From Romboutsia_E sp900604535 (lineage in GTDB: Bacteria; Bacillota; Clostridia; Peptostreptococcales; Peptostreptococcaceae): 64,000 nt of DNA. Both the position numbers and the translations under genes were made by a program. Of this stretch, positions 26,361-35,358 are shown in pieces (positions within the stretch are counted from its first letter, which is position 1; each line of letters starts with the position of its first letter). The stretch is from positions 1 to 64,000 of the forward strand of contig NZ_UWOT01000013.1 of assembly GCF_900604535.1 (NCBI RefSeq), in the 5' to 3' direction. The notes beneath the pieces were generated by a model. The model had not been told where the DNA came from. It searched no databases and was given only the letters and a program-made list of their open reading frames with translations.

Positions 26361-27926
26361 TTAAAGTGCTTTTATTGATTTAACAAACTCATCATTATTC
26401 TTTGTTCTTTTTAGTAATTCTATAACTTTATCTGTAACTTCCATAACAGAATTATTACTCATTTCTCTTCTTAATCTCCAAAGAGCTGTCTTTTCTTCTT
26501 CTGTAAGTAATAAGTCTTCTCTTCTAGTTCCTGACTTGTATATATCCACTGCTGGGAATATTCTCTTCTCAGCAAGTTTTCTATCTAAATGTAGTTCCAT
26601 ATTACCCGTACCTTTGAATTCTTCAAATATTACATCATCCATTCTAGATCCAGTTTCTACTAAAGCAGTTGCAAGTATTGTCAATGAACCACCTTGTCTT
26701 ATATTTCTTGCTGCACCAAAGAATTTTTTCGGACCATGTAATGCTCCAGGGTCAATACCTCCTGATAAAGTTCTTCCTGTAGGAGATATTGTTAAGTTAT
26801 ATGCTCTAGCAAGTCTAGTTATACTATCTAGTAATATTACAACATCTTTTCCATGCTCGACTAATCTTTGTGCTCTATTTAATACCATTTCTGCAACCTT
26901 AACATGATGACTTGATACTTGATCAAAAGTAGAATAAATAACATCCCCATTAATTGATTCCTTCATGTCTGTAACTTCTTCAGGCCTTTCATCTATAAGA
27001 AGAACTATTAACTCTACATTTGGATGATTTTTAACTATGCTATTTGCTACATTTTTAAGAAGCATAGTTTTACCAGCCTTTGGTGGAGCAACTATTAATC
27101 CTCTTTGTCCTTTACCTATTGGTGATATTAAATCTATAAGTCTTGTTGCTATTTCACTTTGGCTTTTTTCTAAAGTTAGCTTTTCTTCAGGATATATTGG
27201 AGTTAGAGTTTCGAAAGACTTTCTTTGTATAGCAGTCTCTGGTTTTTCATCATTTATTTTTTGAACATATAAAAGAGCTCTAAACTTTTCACCGCTTTTA
27301 GGATGTCTAGTTATTCCCTTTACTTTATCTCCCGTTTTCATATTAAATCTTCTTATCTGAGATGGTGAAACATAAACATCATCTTCTGTAGATAAATAGT
27401 TTGAACCCCTTAAGAATCCAAATCCATCTGGTAATATTTCAAGTACTCCCATTACTTCGTCTTCCTTAGATGTATTGAATTCATCTATTATCTTTGATTC
27501 TTCAACTACTTTAGGAGTATAGTAAGACTTATTATTGCTATAACTTCTAGATTGTCTATTATCAACACCTTGAACTCTAGTATACTCATTATTTTGAGTT
27601 CTATTTTCCGTTCTTAGATTTTTAGAATCTACATATCTTCCACTACTTTGATTTTCAACTTTAGTATATGGCTTAACATAAGTTTTTTCAGATTTGTTTG
27701 CTATTTCAGAAGTATCTTGACTCTTTACATTTGTATATTTATATTCAGACTTAATTTCATCCTTTTTTTCACTCTTGATTGTATCTTTTATTACATTTTC
27801 ATTTATAATTTCAACTAATTCACCTTTTTTGTATTTACTAACTGATTTTATATCTAGTTCTTTAGCTATCTCTCTTAATTGTGTTAGAGTTTTACTATTT
27901 AATTCTTCTATCGTTAAATTATTCAA
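26361..27926 (-). CDS. rho: transcription termination factor Rho with disordered insert
   Basis: The hexameric RNA helicase that ends untranslated transcripts. It has 521 residues, about 100 more than E. coli Rho: an N-terminal Rho_N helix domain (1-45), a low-complexity insert (about 46-150), the cold-shock-like RNA-binding domain (about 155-230), and the ATPase (Walker A APPKAGKT at 280-287, LLIDERPEEV). The insert is rich in Lys, Glu and Ser first, then Asn, Gln, Arg and Tyr (for example NRQSRSYSNNKSYY). It starts at TTG with GAGGAGG upstream. A well-formed promoter lies about 115 bases upstream. Confidence 0.96.
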   Translation of the reverse strand: MNNLTIEELNSKTLTQLREIAKELDIKSVSKYKKGELVEIINENVIKDTIKSEKKDEIKSEYKYTNVKSQDTSEIANKSEKTYVKPYTKVENQSSGRYVDSKNLRTENRTQNNEYTRVQGVDNRQSRSYSNNKSYYTPKVVEESKIIDEFNTSKEDEVMGVLEILPDGFGFLRGSNYLSTEDDVYVSPSQIRRFNMKTGDKVKGITRHPKSGEKFRALLYVQKINDEKPETAIQRKSFETLTPIYPEEKLTLEKSQSEIATRLIDLISPIGKGQRGLIVAPPKAGKTMLLKNVANSIVKNHPNVELIVLLIDERPEEVTDMKESINGDVIYSTFDQVSSHHVKVAEMVLNRAQRLVEHGKDVVILLDSITRLARAYNLTISPTGRTLSGGIDPGALHGPKKFFGAARNIRQGGSLTILATALVETGSRMDDVIFEEFKGTGNMELHLDRKLAEKRIFPAVDIYKSGTRREDLLLTEEEKTALWRLRREMSNNSVMEVTDKVIELLKRTKNNDEFVKSIKAL

Positions 27927-28038
27927 GTTAAAAAAATCCTCCTCATGTATAACTTATATTTCATTTTGTTTTTTAAATTTATATTCAATCGGAAATTAAA
28001 GGTGTGAAAAAGAAAAGTTCATTAAAATAATTAAATTA

Positions 28039-28068
28039 ATAATATCATTATTGTTATATTATGGTCAA
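28039..28068 (-). promoter_or_regulatory. rho promoter
   Basis: On the minus strand the -35 is TTGACC (28063-28068), the spacer 18 bases and the -10 TATTAT (28039-28044). It leaves a leader of about 105 bases before the TTG start of rho. Confidence 0.6.
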
Positions 28069-28183
28069 TAAATAATATTAGAATACCTATTTTAATAAAT
28101 TTTATTATTTATTTACCTTCATGTTAAAATTAATACATAATAATATTATATTCTATTTTTCTTAAATATGCTACAAATTAAAA

Positions 28184-28216
28184 AGGTTAAGATATCTATA
28201 TAAGACATCCTAACCT
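28184..28216 (-). terminator. terminator of glpX
   Basis: On the minus strand AGGTTA-GAT pairs with ATC-TAACCT across a loop of about 13 bases and is followed by TTTTTAATT. It starts a few bases after the glpX stop codon. Confidence 0.75.
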
Positions 28217-28222
28217 ATAATT

Positions 28223-29224
28223 TTAGTCCATATTATATTTTTTCATTAAATCAACTAGTATATCATTTTTATCTAAGTTATGAATTGCATCTACAAACCT
28301 TATAGTACCTGTTTTTCCTCTCATAACTACAGATTGAGTTTTAGCTTTATTATTACCTATAGGAGTTACTCCCTTTAATAAATCTCCTTGAGTAATACCT
28401 GTAGCAGCAAAGAATAAATCATCTCCCTTTGCTAAATCATCTATATATAATACTCTATTTATATCATCATCAGAGAATCCCATCTCATAACATCTATTTA
28501 TTTCTTGATCACTTAGAGGATATATTTGCCCTTGCATATCTCCTCCCATACATTTAACAGCAGCTGCTGTTATTACACCTTCTGGACCTCCACCGATTCC
28601 CATAAGCATATCTATTCCTGTATCTTCAAAACAAGTTGCTATTCCTGCTGCAACATCACCATCACTAAATACCTTTATTCTTGCTCCTAACTTTCTAGCT
28701 GCTTGAACTATATAATCATGTCTTTCTCTATCTTGAGTTATTATAGTCATTTCAGAAGTCTTCTTACCTAAAGCATTTGCAACAGATATTATATTTTCCT
28801 CTGCACTTTTATTTAAGTCTATAGCTCCTTTTGCTCTTGGCCCAACTATAATCTTTTTCATATACGTATCAGGTGCATTTAGTAAACTGCCTTTCGCACC
28901 CATAGCTATTACCGATATTGCATTAGGAAGCCCCTTAGCTATTAGAGTTGTTCCCTCCAATGGATCAACAGCTATATCTACTTCCTTACAGTCGTCAGTT
29001 TGTAAACCAACTTTCTCCCCTATATAAAGCATAGGTGCTTCATCGAGCTCACCTTCACCTATAACAACTTCGCCACTTATTTTTATAGATTCAAAAGCTC
29101 TTCTCATAGCTTCAACAGCTGCACCATCTGCACCATTTTTGTCTCCTCTTCCCATAAATTTAGAAGAAACTAAAGCCGCAGCTTCTGTTACTCTTACTAA
29201 CTCCAACGCCAAATTTCTATCCAT
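28223..29224 (-). CDS. glpX: fructose-1,6-bisphosphatase, class II
   Basis: Hydrolyses fructose-1,6-bisphosphate to fructose-6-phosphate in gluconeogenesis, with metal ions. The 333 residues match the family length; the metal site segments GEGELDEAPML and DPLEGTTL and the C-terminal MRGKTGTIR are visible. The ATG at 29224 has AAGGAG nine bases upstream, so the nine residues ahead of it in the open frame are not used. It lies next to rho, as in B. subtilis. Confidence 0.95.
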   Translation of the reverse strand: MDRNLALELVRVTEAAALVSSKFMGRGDKNGADGAAVEAMRRAFESIKISGEVVIGEGELDEAPMLYIGEKVGLQTDDCKEVDIAVDPLEGTTLIAKGLPNAISVIAMGAKGSLLNAPDTYMKKIIVGPRAKGAIDLNKSAEENIISVANALGKKTSEMTIITQDRERHDYIVQAARKLGARIKVFSDGDVAAGIATCFEDTGIDMLMGIGGGPEGVITAAAVKCMGGDMQGQIYPLSDQEINRCYEMGFSDDDINRVLYIDDLAKGDDLFFAATGITQGDLLKGVTPIGNNKAKTQSVVMRGKTGTIRFVDAIHNLDKNDILVDLMKKYNMD

Positions 29225-29367
29225 AATACGACACTCCTTAGTTATATTCACTAAAAATTATACATTATATTCATATTTTAGTAAATATACATCATTTTTT
29301 CTTTGTTTTTGTCATACTATTGTTAAAATTTTTTAAAATATATAACACACTAATCATTTTTATCAAA

Positions 29368-29426
29368 CTAAAAGTAGCTATATATATATAATTTAAATAA
29401 AATTATATATATATAGCTACTTTTAG
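29368..29426. terminator. 27-bp perfect hairpin downstream of the 36-aa gene
   Basis: The 27 bases 29368-29394 and 29400-29426 are exact reverse complements with a 5-base loop. The ends (CTAAAAGTAGC) give T-rich tails in both directions. It is probably the terminator of the galU transcript, though much longer than needed. Positions 29225-29367 hold nothing else clear except upstream signals of glpX. Confidence 0.75.
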
Positions 29427-29444
29427 TTATTTATAACACTAATG

Positions 29445-29555
29445 CTAGAATCCAGCTATCATACCTATTACACTTACTACACTCGTAGATACTAAAGCCA
29501 CTACTATTGTTATTGCTATTATTTTATTTCTTTTTTTAGTTTTTTGTGCTGACAT
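29445..29555 (-). CDS. 36-aa membrane peptide, DUF4044/Prli42-like
   Basis: A very small gene 43 bases after galU. AGAGGTGG lies about eight bases before the ATG. The product begins MSAQKTKKRNK and continues with one membrane helix of about 22 residues (IAITIVVALVSTSVVSVIG), ending MIAGF. A basic cytoplasmic start with a single helix is the layout of the DUF4044 and Prli42 small-protein families. Prli42 anchors the stressosome in Listeria; whether this one does is not known. The good ribosome site and the following terminator support it as a real gene. Confidence 0.7.
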   Translation of the reverse strand: MSAQKTKKRNKIIAITIVVALVSTSVVSVIGMIAGF

Positions 29556-29598
29556 CTATAAACCACCTCTCTAACTAAAAACTATATTTTATAGAGTT

Positions 29599-30492
29599 CT
29601 ACTTACTTTTATTTTTTTCTACACTTAATTTATCGCTTAAGTATTTCATAAATTCATTTTTAAGTTCAGGTCTTTTTAAAGCAAAATCTACAGTAGCCTC
29701 TAAAAAACCTAACTTATCTCCAACATCATATCTTTTACCTTCAAAAACATACGCATACATAGCTTCTTTTTTACTTAATACTTTTAAAGCATCAGTTAAT
29801 TGCACTTCTCCGTTTTTACCTGGAGGTAACATCTCTAATATGGTAAAAATTTCTGGAGTTATTATATATCTACCTAAAATCCCAATATTTGATGGAGCTT
29901 TATCTTTTTCTGGCTTTTCTACCAAATCCTTAACTTTATAAACTCTATCCTCAATATGTTTCGCAGATATTATACCATATTTATTAACTTCTTGTTCATC
30001 AACTTTTTGAACGCCAATTACAGTAGTTCTATATTCATTATAAATATCTATAATTTGCTTTAAACACGGAACTTTACTATCTACGATATCATCACCAAGC
30101 ATTACAGCAAAAGGCTCATTTCCAATAAAACTTTTCGCACAATAAATAGCATCTCCTAGTCCTTTTGGCTCTTTTTGTCTAATATAATAAATATTACTCA
30201 TATTAGATATATTTTGAACAACATCTAATAATTCTGTTTTACCTTTTTTCTCTAAATCTAGTTCAAGCTCAACAGATTTATCAAAGTGATCTTCTATAGA
30301 TTTTTTATTTTTACCTGTTATAATTAAAATTTCTTCTATTCCTGAACTCACAGCTTCTTCTATTATATATTGTAACGTTGGCTTATCTACTATAGGTAGC
30401 ATTTCTTTAGGTTGTGCCTTTGTTGCTGGCAAAAACCTAGTTCCTAATCCCGCTGCTGGTATTATAGCTTTTCTTATTTTTGGGGCAGACAT
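29599..30492 (-). CDS. galU: UTP-glucose-1-phosphate uridylyltransferase
   Basis: Makes UDP-glucose from UTP and glucose-1-phosphate, the precursor of cell-surface glycans. The 297 residues carry the nucleotidyltransferase start AGLGTRFLPATKA, the KEMLPIVDKP segment, and VEKPEKDKAPSN. The ATG at 30492 has GGAGG eight bases upstream; the upstream ATG at 30507 lacks a ribosome site. Confidence 0.97.
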   Translation of the reverse strand: MSAPKIRKAIIPAAGLGTRFLPATKAQPKEMLPIVDKPTLQYIIEEAVSSGIEEILIITGKNKKSIEDHFDKSVELELDLEKKGKTELLDVVQNISNMSNIYYIRQKEPKGLGDAIYCAKSFIGNEPFAVMLGDDIVDSKVPCLKQIIDIYNEYRTTVIGVQKVDEQEVNKYGIISAKHIEDRVYKVKDLVEKPEKDKAPSNIGILGRYIITPEIFTILEMLPPGKNGEVQLTDALKVLSKKEAMYAYVFEGKRYDVGDKLGFLEATVDFALKRPELKNEFMKYLSDKLSVEKNKSK

Positions 30493-30515
30493 TATATATA
30501 CCTCCATATTAAAAT

Positions 30516-30545
30516 GGGCTGTTTTAATATTAATAAAACAAGCCC
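30516..30545 (-). terminator. terminator of the oligoendopeptidase gene
   Basis: On the minus strand GGGCTTGTTTTA pairs with TAAAACAGCCC across a small loop, followed by ATTTTAAT. It lies between the peptidase stop and galU. Confidence 0.7.
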
Positions 30546-30566
30546 TTTGTATTTTTAAATAAAATT

Positions 30567-32468
30567 TTATTGTTTAGCTAAGATATCTTCTAATTCTCCT
30601 ACTAAGTCATCAAATCTTTTAATAGTACTTTGTATTGGTTTTGTACTAGTTAAATTTACTCCACTATCTTTTAATATGTTTATAGGATAGTCTGAACTTC
30701 CTCTCTTTAAGAAATACATATAGTTTTCAGCTCCATTTTCATTTAAAATGGATTGAGCAAATGTAACACCTGCACAACATCCTGTTGCATACTTATATAC
30801 ATAAAAACTATTATAAAAATGTGGTATTCTAGACCATCCAACCATAGATAGCGGATCTACCTCATAACTATTTCCATAGTATTTTTTAAGAAGTTGTCCC
30901 CATATATCGTTTAATACTAAAGCATTTACACTTTTATTATCTTCTACCATTTCATGTATAGTCTTTTCAAATTCGGCATACATAGTTTGAGTATATAAAG
31001 TGTTCTTTATCAAATCTAAGTATTCTGAAATATAATAAGCTTTTTCTTTATCATCTCTTGCACCTTTTATTAATCCCTCATAAAGTAATGCTTCATTTGT
31101 AGTTGAGGCCACCTCATGGGTAAATATAGATGGACTTGAGTTAAAGTAATTTTGATTTTTAGAGCTTAGATATTCATATATAGCATGTCCTAATTCATGA
31201 GATAATGTCGACACTGCTCCTAATGAGTTATTATAATTTAGTAAAACATAAGGATGATTGTCATATACAGATAAGCAATACCCTCCACTTACCTTGTTAT
31301 CATTAGAGTAAACATCTACCCATCTTTCATTAAATGCTTTGTATACTATATCAGCGTACTCCTCACCTAATGGTGACATTGCTGAATATACCATAGTTTG
31401 TGCTTTATCATAAGTTATATTACCATCTACAGGCTCTACTATAGGAACAAACATATCATAATAGTATACCTTATCTAGGTTTAATACTTTTTTTCTTAAG
31501 TCTATATACTTATGTAAACTCTTAGTATTTTTACTTACTGTATCTATTAAACTATCATATACCTTTGTATCTATATCATCTGACTTTAAATACATATCCA
31601 ATGATGATTTATATCCTCTTGCTGATGAATAAAAAATGTTTTTCTTAACTTGTCCTATTAGCAATGCTGATAGTGTATTTACATTATCATTATAAGGAAT
31701 AAACTCACTTTTATATGCAGACTTTCTTTCTTCTCTATTAATAGAACCTATTTCAGTTGCATATTGACCTGGAGTAAGATTAGTTTTTTTATCCATATTT
31801 TTGAAAAGCTCATACGCATTACCTGGTAAACTCGCAAGAGCAGATGCATTATTTAATAAATTTTCCTCTTTATCTTCTAAATAATGATCTTTATTTCTTC
31901 TAATATCATTTATATACATTCCATATTTTTTATTTATCTTATTATTCCTCATAAATTTATCATAATCTTTATCTGATAACTTTAATATTTCAAGCTCTAA
32001 ATCAGAGCATATAGATGAATATTCTTTATACGCTTTATTTACTTCTTCATTCATATCAAGATATTTATATGAGTTCTTATTAGTATCTTGTTTTAATTTA
32101 GGGTAAGCGCATAATTTATTTAATCTTATATCTAACTTTTCTTTTATATCTAAAGCAAAGGCTAGATGCGTTTCTGATTTCGTTACTTTGCCTATATAGT
32201 TTTTAAGTTCTTTTATATCTTTTCTAAAAGATTTTAACTCACTTTTCCACTGCTCATCGTTTTTGAATAATGATTCTAAATTCCATGTTACCTTTGTGTA
32301 ATCAATCTTAGTTTTATCTGATTCAGATTCATTATCTTTTTCATCTTTTGTATACATAACAGTAAGATAGTTATCTTCTTGTGATTGCGCGGCTTCACTA
32401 GTTATGAATACACTGGAAAAAATCATCAATAAAGACATTAAAATTATTTTTGTAAACTTTATCCCCAT
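30567..32468 (-). CDS. pepF: oligoendopeptidase F with signal peptide (M3 family)
   Basis: A zinc metallopeptidase cutting oligopeptides, 633 residues. The zinc motif SHELGHAIYEYL (HExxH) lies near residue 424 and the downstream helical zinc Glu region follows (THEVASTTNEALL). The usual PepF is cytoplasmic, but this one starts with a clear signal peptide (basic IKFTK, a hydrophobic core of about 16 residues, then TSEAAQS), so export or membrane attachment is likely. A charged, low-complexity linker follows. The ATG at 32468 has AAGGATGG upstream; an ATG at 32486 is less likely. Its promoter abuts the DnaA-box cluster. Confidence 0.92.
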   Translation of the reverse strand: MGIKFTKIILMSLLMIFSSVFITSEAAQSQEDNYLTVMYTKDEKDNESESDKTKIDYTKVTWNLESLFKNDEQWKSELKSFRKDIKELKNYIGKVTKSETHLAFALDIKEKLDIRLNKLCAYPKLKQDTNKNSYKYLDMNEEVNKAYKEYSSICSDLELEILKLSDKDYDKFMRNNKINKKYGMYINDIRRNKDHYLEDKEENLLNNASALASLPGNAYELFKNMDKKTNLTPGQYATEIGSINREERKSAYKSEFIPYNDNVNTLSALLIGQVKKNIFYSSARGYKSSLDMYLKSDDIDTKVYDSLIDTVSKNTKSLHKYIDLRKKVLNLDKVYYYDMFVPIVEPVDGNITYDKAQTMVYSAMSPLGEEYADIVYKAFNERWVDVYSNDNKVSGGYCLSVYDNHPYVLLNYNNSLGAVSTLSHELGHAIYEYLSSKNQNYFNSSPSIFTHEVASTTNEALLYEGLIKGARDDKEKAYYISEYLDLIKNTLYTQTMYAEFEKTIHEMVEDNKSVNALVLNDIWGQLLKKYYGNSYEVDPLSMVGWSRIPHFYNSFYVYKYATGCCAGVTFAQSILNENGAENYMYFLKRGSSDYPINILKDSGVNLTSTKPIQSTIKRFDDLVGELEDILAKQ

Positions 32469-32905
32469 AAAAATCCATCCTTTCACTAAGTATACTTAAT
32501 ATTAGGATGGCTTCTTTTAGCTATATTATTCAAAGTTTACCATTTATTCAAATTTATCTACAAAACTTATCCACATACTTATCAACATATTAACAGTTAA
32601 TGATTTATTCTATAAGTTAGTTATTTCAGTTATTTATACTTATAGTTAATTATTTTATTTATTCTTTTCTACTTATTTATTCACACTTTTTAAATATTTA
32701 TCAACAAATTACAACGAAAAATCGTGCAATTTTGTTGATAATTGTCCAAAATTCATAGTTAATGAAACTAAATATTTTTATTTTAATTTTGTTGAAGTTT
32801 GTCGAAGTTTGGAATTTCAACATTTATATATATTTACACTTACTTTTATAAGTTATCCACATTTTATTAACATTTACTTAACTTAATATATTTTTACTTT
32901 AATTT
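32469..32905. other. intergenic region with DnaA-box cluster (32554-32872)
   Basis: A 437-base non-coding, strongly A/T-rich region. Perfect DnaA boxes (TTATNCACA) occur at 32567-32575 and 32853-32861 (TTATCCACA) and at 32677-32685 (TTATTCACA), all on the plus strand. One-mismatch copies occur at 32554 (TTATCTACA), 32579 and 32698 (TTATCAACA), 32864 (TTATTAACA), and on the minus strand at 32733-32741. The first three (32554, 32567, 32579) are spaced 13 and 12 bases apart. At this base composition only about 0.03 perfect boxes would be expected here by my hand estimate. It may act as a DnaA titration or regulatory site. Confidence 0.75.
32523..32551 (-). promoter_or_regulatory. oligoendopeptidase promoter next to the DnaA boxes
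   Basis: On the minus strand the -35 is TTGAAT (32546-32551), the spacer 17 bases and the -10 TAATAT (32523-32528). The first DnaA-like box begins two bases beyond the -35, so DnaA bound there would touch or block polymerase. Confidence 0.55.
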
Positions 32906-35269
32906 CTACGAAATTACCCTTGTAACTAAAACTGTCATATCATCTTCCACTTCTCCTAACTGTAATTCTAACGCTCTATCTAATATTTTATTAGCTATTT
33001 CTTTTGGATTCGTAGAATCAATTTTTTGTAAGAAGTATATTAACCAGTTATCACCAAAATTATTACTCTTACCTGCATCAATAATTCCATCTGAAACCAT
33101 AATTATATAATCGCCATTATTAATTTTGGTTCTATGTCTATCCATTTTTACATCTGATAATATCCCTACAGGTAGAGATGAAGATGAAATTAAGTCAACA
33201 TCACCGTTATCTCGTTTTATATAAGAAGGGCAAGCTCCCATTTTTACAGTTTCCATTACACCTTTTTTCAAATCAATCATACCTAAATCTAAAGTTGAAA
33301 ACATCTCATCTGAAGATTTAAGTAATAGCATATTATTTATTGTATTTATTACTATTTCATTCTCAATTCTGGCTTCAATCATTTTTTCTAATATGTCTAT
33401 AGTAACCGATGATTCATCATATGCTCTCTTTCCTTTTCCCATACCATCACTAATAGCCATTATATATTTTCCATCACTAACTTCCATATATGTATAATTA
33501 TCACCAGAAAGAACATACCCATCTCTAGACATATATGCAACTTCAGTTATTGCTTTATAGACTTGAGCTTTAGTTAATTTAATTGTACAGTTTGAACCTA
33601 AAGTATGACATCCAACCTTTTGAATGGATAACTTCTCATCTAAACAATTTTCTACTATACTTTTTAGTTTTTTATCACAAAGATATCCATTACTACAAGT
33701 TCTTTTCTCTATAGTTATTTCAAAATCATCACCTTTAGTTAAATAATTTATTTTATTTATATCAATATTATTTCTTTCAAACTCATCACAAAGTCCTTTT
33801 TCTTTTTCTAAATCTATACTTATATTAGTTTCCAAATCCTTAGATAAATTCTCTATTGATTTTGATATATTCCTAATTTGATTAGCTATTAATTTTCTAC
33901 TTTCTGCAAACTTAGCATTCCAATCATAATCTAATGCAAATAATTTATAATAATAATTAGCAACTTTAGCTATTACTTCAGGTTTCATGCACTCTTTTCT
34001 AAATGCATCTGGTATAACTTGAGGTGTTGCCTCACCATAATCCTCTATATTTTCAATTAACCTATACATTAATTTATAAGTATGATTAAATCTAGTTTCC
34101 CAACACATTCTTTTCATACTACAGTTTGCACATTCATCATTATGTATCATATCTATTAAGTTAGTTATATCTTTTTCTTCTATAACTTTATCTCTTTCTC
34201 TTATCTTATCGAATGTATTAGCAAGCTCACTATAAGTCTTTTGAATATCCATAAGTCTACTATTAGTAAGTTTCTTACTTCTATTTATATAATCATAAAC
34301 TATTTCATTTGAACTTATATTACTTTTTACAAGCTTATCTATTTTATCAAAGAATGATTTCGGTAATAAAATTACTATTAGAGATGAAATTAATATGTCT
34401 CTTATTTCCATGATATTTGAACTTATTCCAGAAGTATAAGAGTACATAATTATCCAACTTAATATATATCCTAAAATACAAAAATATTTATTTAACCTAG
34501 TAAAAGCTCCTCCTACTAATCCTGCAAAAGAATATATCCCCATGTATACTGCTGAGGTTATATTATTTATTATAAAAGCAACTCCTACTACTACCCCACT
34601 AGTAGCACCCATAGCTGATCCTCCAACTATAGCTGCTATTAAAATTAACATGGTAGAAAGAACTGATCTAATTGATACACCGAATGCTGATATACTACCA
34701 ATCCCCATTATACTAAATGTGACTAATAGACTTATAGATATTGCTTCCTCAAGTCTCACGGACGCCCGATTATTACAATTAATAATAAGAGAAACACCAA
34801 ATGTAAATGTATATATAAAAATAAATAATAGAACAGCTTCCATACCTATTAGCAACAAGTCATAAATATATTTGCTACCGATTAAAGCTTGTCCAATAGA
34901 AGTTGCTAGAAGTATAAACATTCCTACTATGCTTACTTTTAAAATAGACGGAACTTTTTTTAACTGGCTACTTATAAGTAACACCGTTACTAAGGCAATC
35001 GAATATTTAAATATACTTCCTGTATCATTTCCTGATGATATTATTCCTAATAATGTAGACACAAAAACTGGATATTTATATCTATCAAACTTACTTATAC
35101 ATATGAAAAATGCTAAACCTAAAGGAGCTATCGAATCGATTAATATCGAACGACTTAGTAAAAACCCCATTATTATAAATACAATTGTATTAGCATCAAC
35201 GAATCTACTTATTCCTAGATTATTCAAACTCATATGTTTTCGCTTTAAAGAACTTAAAGTTTTTTCCAT
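32906..35269 (-). CDS. spoIIE: stage II sporulation protein E
   Basis: A membrane PP2C-type phosphatase that dephosphorylates SpoIIAA and so activates sigma F in the forespore; it also acts at the polar septum. The 787 residues contain about ten N-terminal membrane helices (30-310), a central regulatory region with cysteine-rich CANCSMKRMC (about 370-380), and a C-terminal PP2C domain (about 590-787) with ISDGMGKGKRA and MVSDGIIDAG metal-binding motifs. AGGAGG lies seven bases before the ATG but falls inside a long hairpin. This gene lies in the yabPQ-divIC neighbourhood, as in other spore formers. Confidence 0.95.
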   Translation of the reverse strand: MEKTLSSLKRKHMSLNNLGISRFVDANTIVFIIMGFLLSRSILIDSIAPLGLAFFICISKFDRYKYPVFVSTLLGIISSGNDTGSIFKYSIALVTVLLISSQLKKVPSILKVSIVGMFILLATSIGQALIGSKYIYDLLLIGMEAVLLFIFIYTFTFGVSLIINCNNRASVRLEEAISISLLVTFSIMGIGSISAFGVSIRSVLSTMLILIAAIVGGSAMGATSGVVVGVAFIINNITSAVYMGIYSFAGLVGGAFTRLNKYFCILGYILSWIIMYSYTSGISSNIMEIRDILISSLIVILLPKSFFDKIDKLVKSNISSNEIVYDYINRSKKLTNSRLMDIQKTYSELANTFDKIRERDKVIEEKDITNLIDMIHNDECANCSMKRMCWETRFNHTYKLMYRLIENIEDYGEATPQVIPDAFRKECMKPEVIAKVANYYYKLFALDYDWNAKFAESRKLIANQIRNISKSIENLSKDLETNISIDLEKEKGLCDEFERNNIDINKINYLTKGDDFEITIEKRTCSNGYLCDKKLKSIVENCLDEKLSIQKVGCHTLGSNCTIKLTKAQVYKAITEVAYMSRDGYVLSGDNYTYMEVSDGKYIMAISDGMGKGKRAYDESSVTIDILEKMIEARIENEIVINTINNMLLLKSSDEMFSTLDLGMIDLKKGVMETVKMGACPSYIKRDNGDVDLISSSSLPVGILSDVKMDRHRTKINNGDYIIMVSDGIIDAGKSNNFGDNWLIYFLQKIDSTNPKEIANKILDRALELQLGEVEDDMTVLVTRVIS

Positions 35270-35271
35270 AA

Positions 35272-35320
35272 CAAAACCTCCTCATTTGTTTATACAAGAA
35301 ATTGTAACAAAGAGGAGTTT
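35272..35320 (-). promoter_or_regulatory. hairpin enclosing the spoIIE ribosome-binding site
   Basis: On the minus strand an arm reading AAAAC-TCCTC-TTTGTT pairs with AACAAA-TGAGGAGG-TTTT (about 16 pairs, two single-base bulges). The 3' arm contains the spoIIE Shine-Dalgarno (GAGGAGG, 35277-35284) and ends in a T-rich run. It could be the terminator of the ppx-like gene, a translational lock on spoIIE, or both. Confidence 0.55.
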
Positions 35321-35358
35321 TCTTTTTTGTCATATTAAGTTATCAGTCAATGAAAAAA

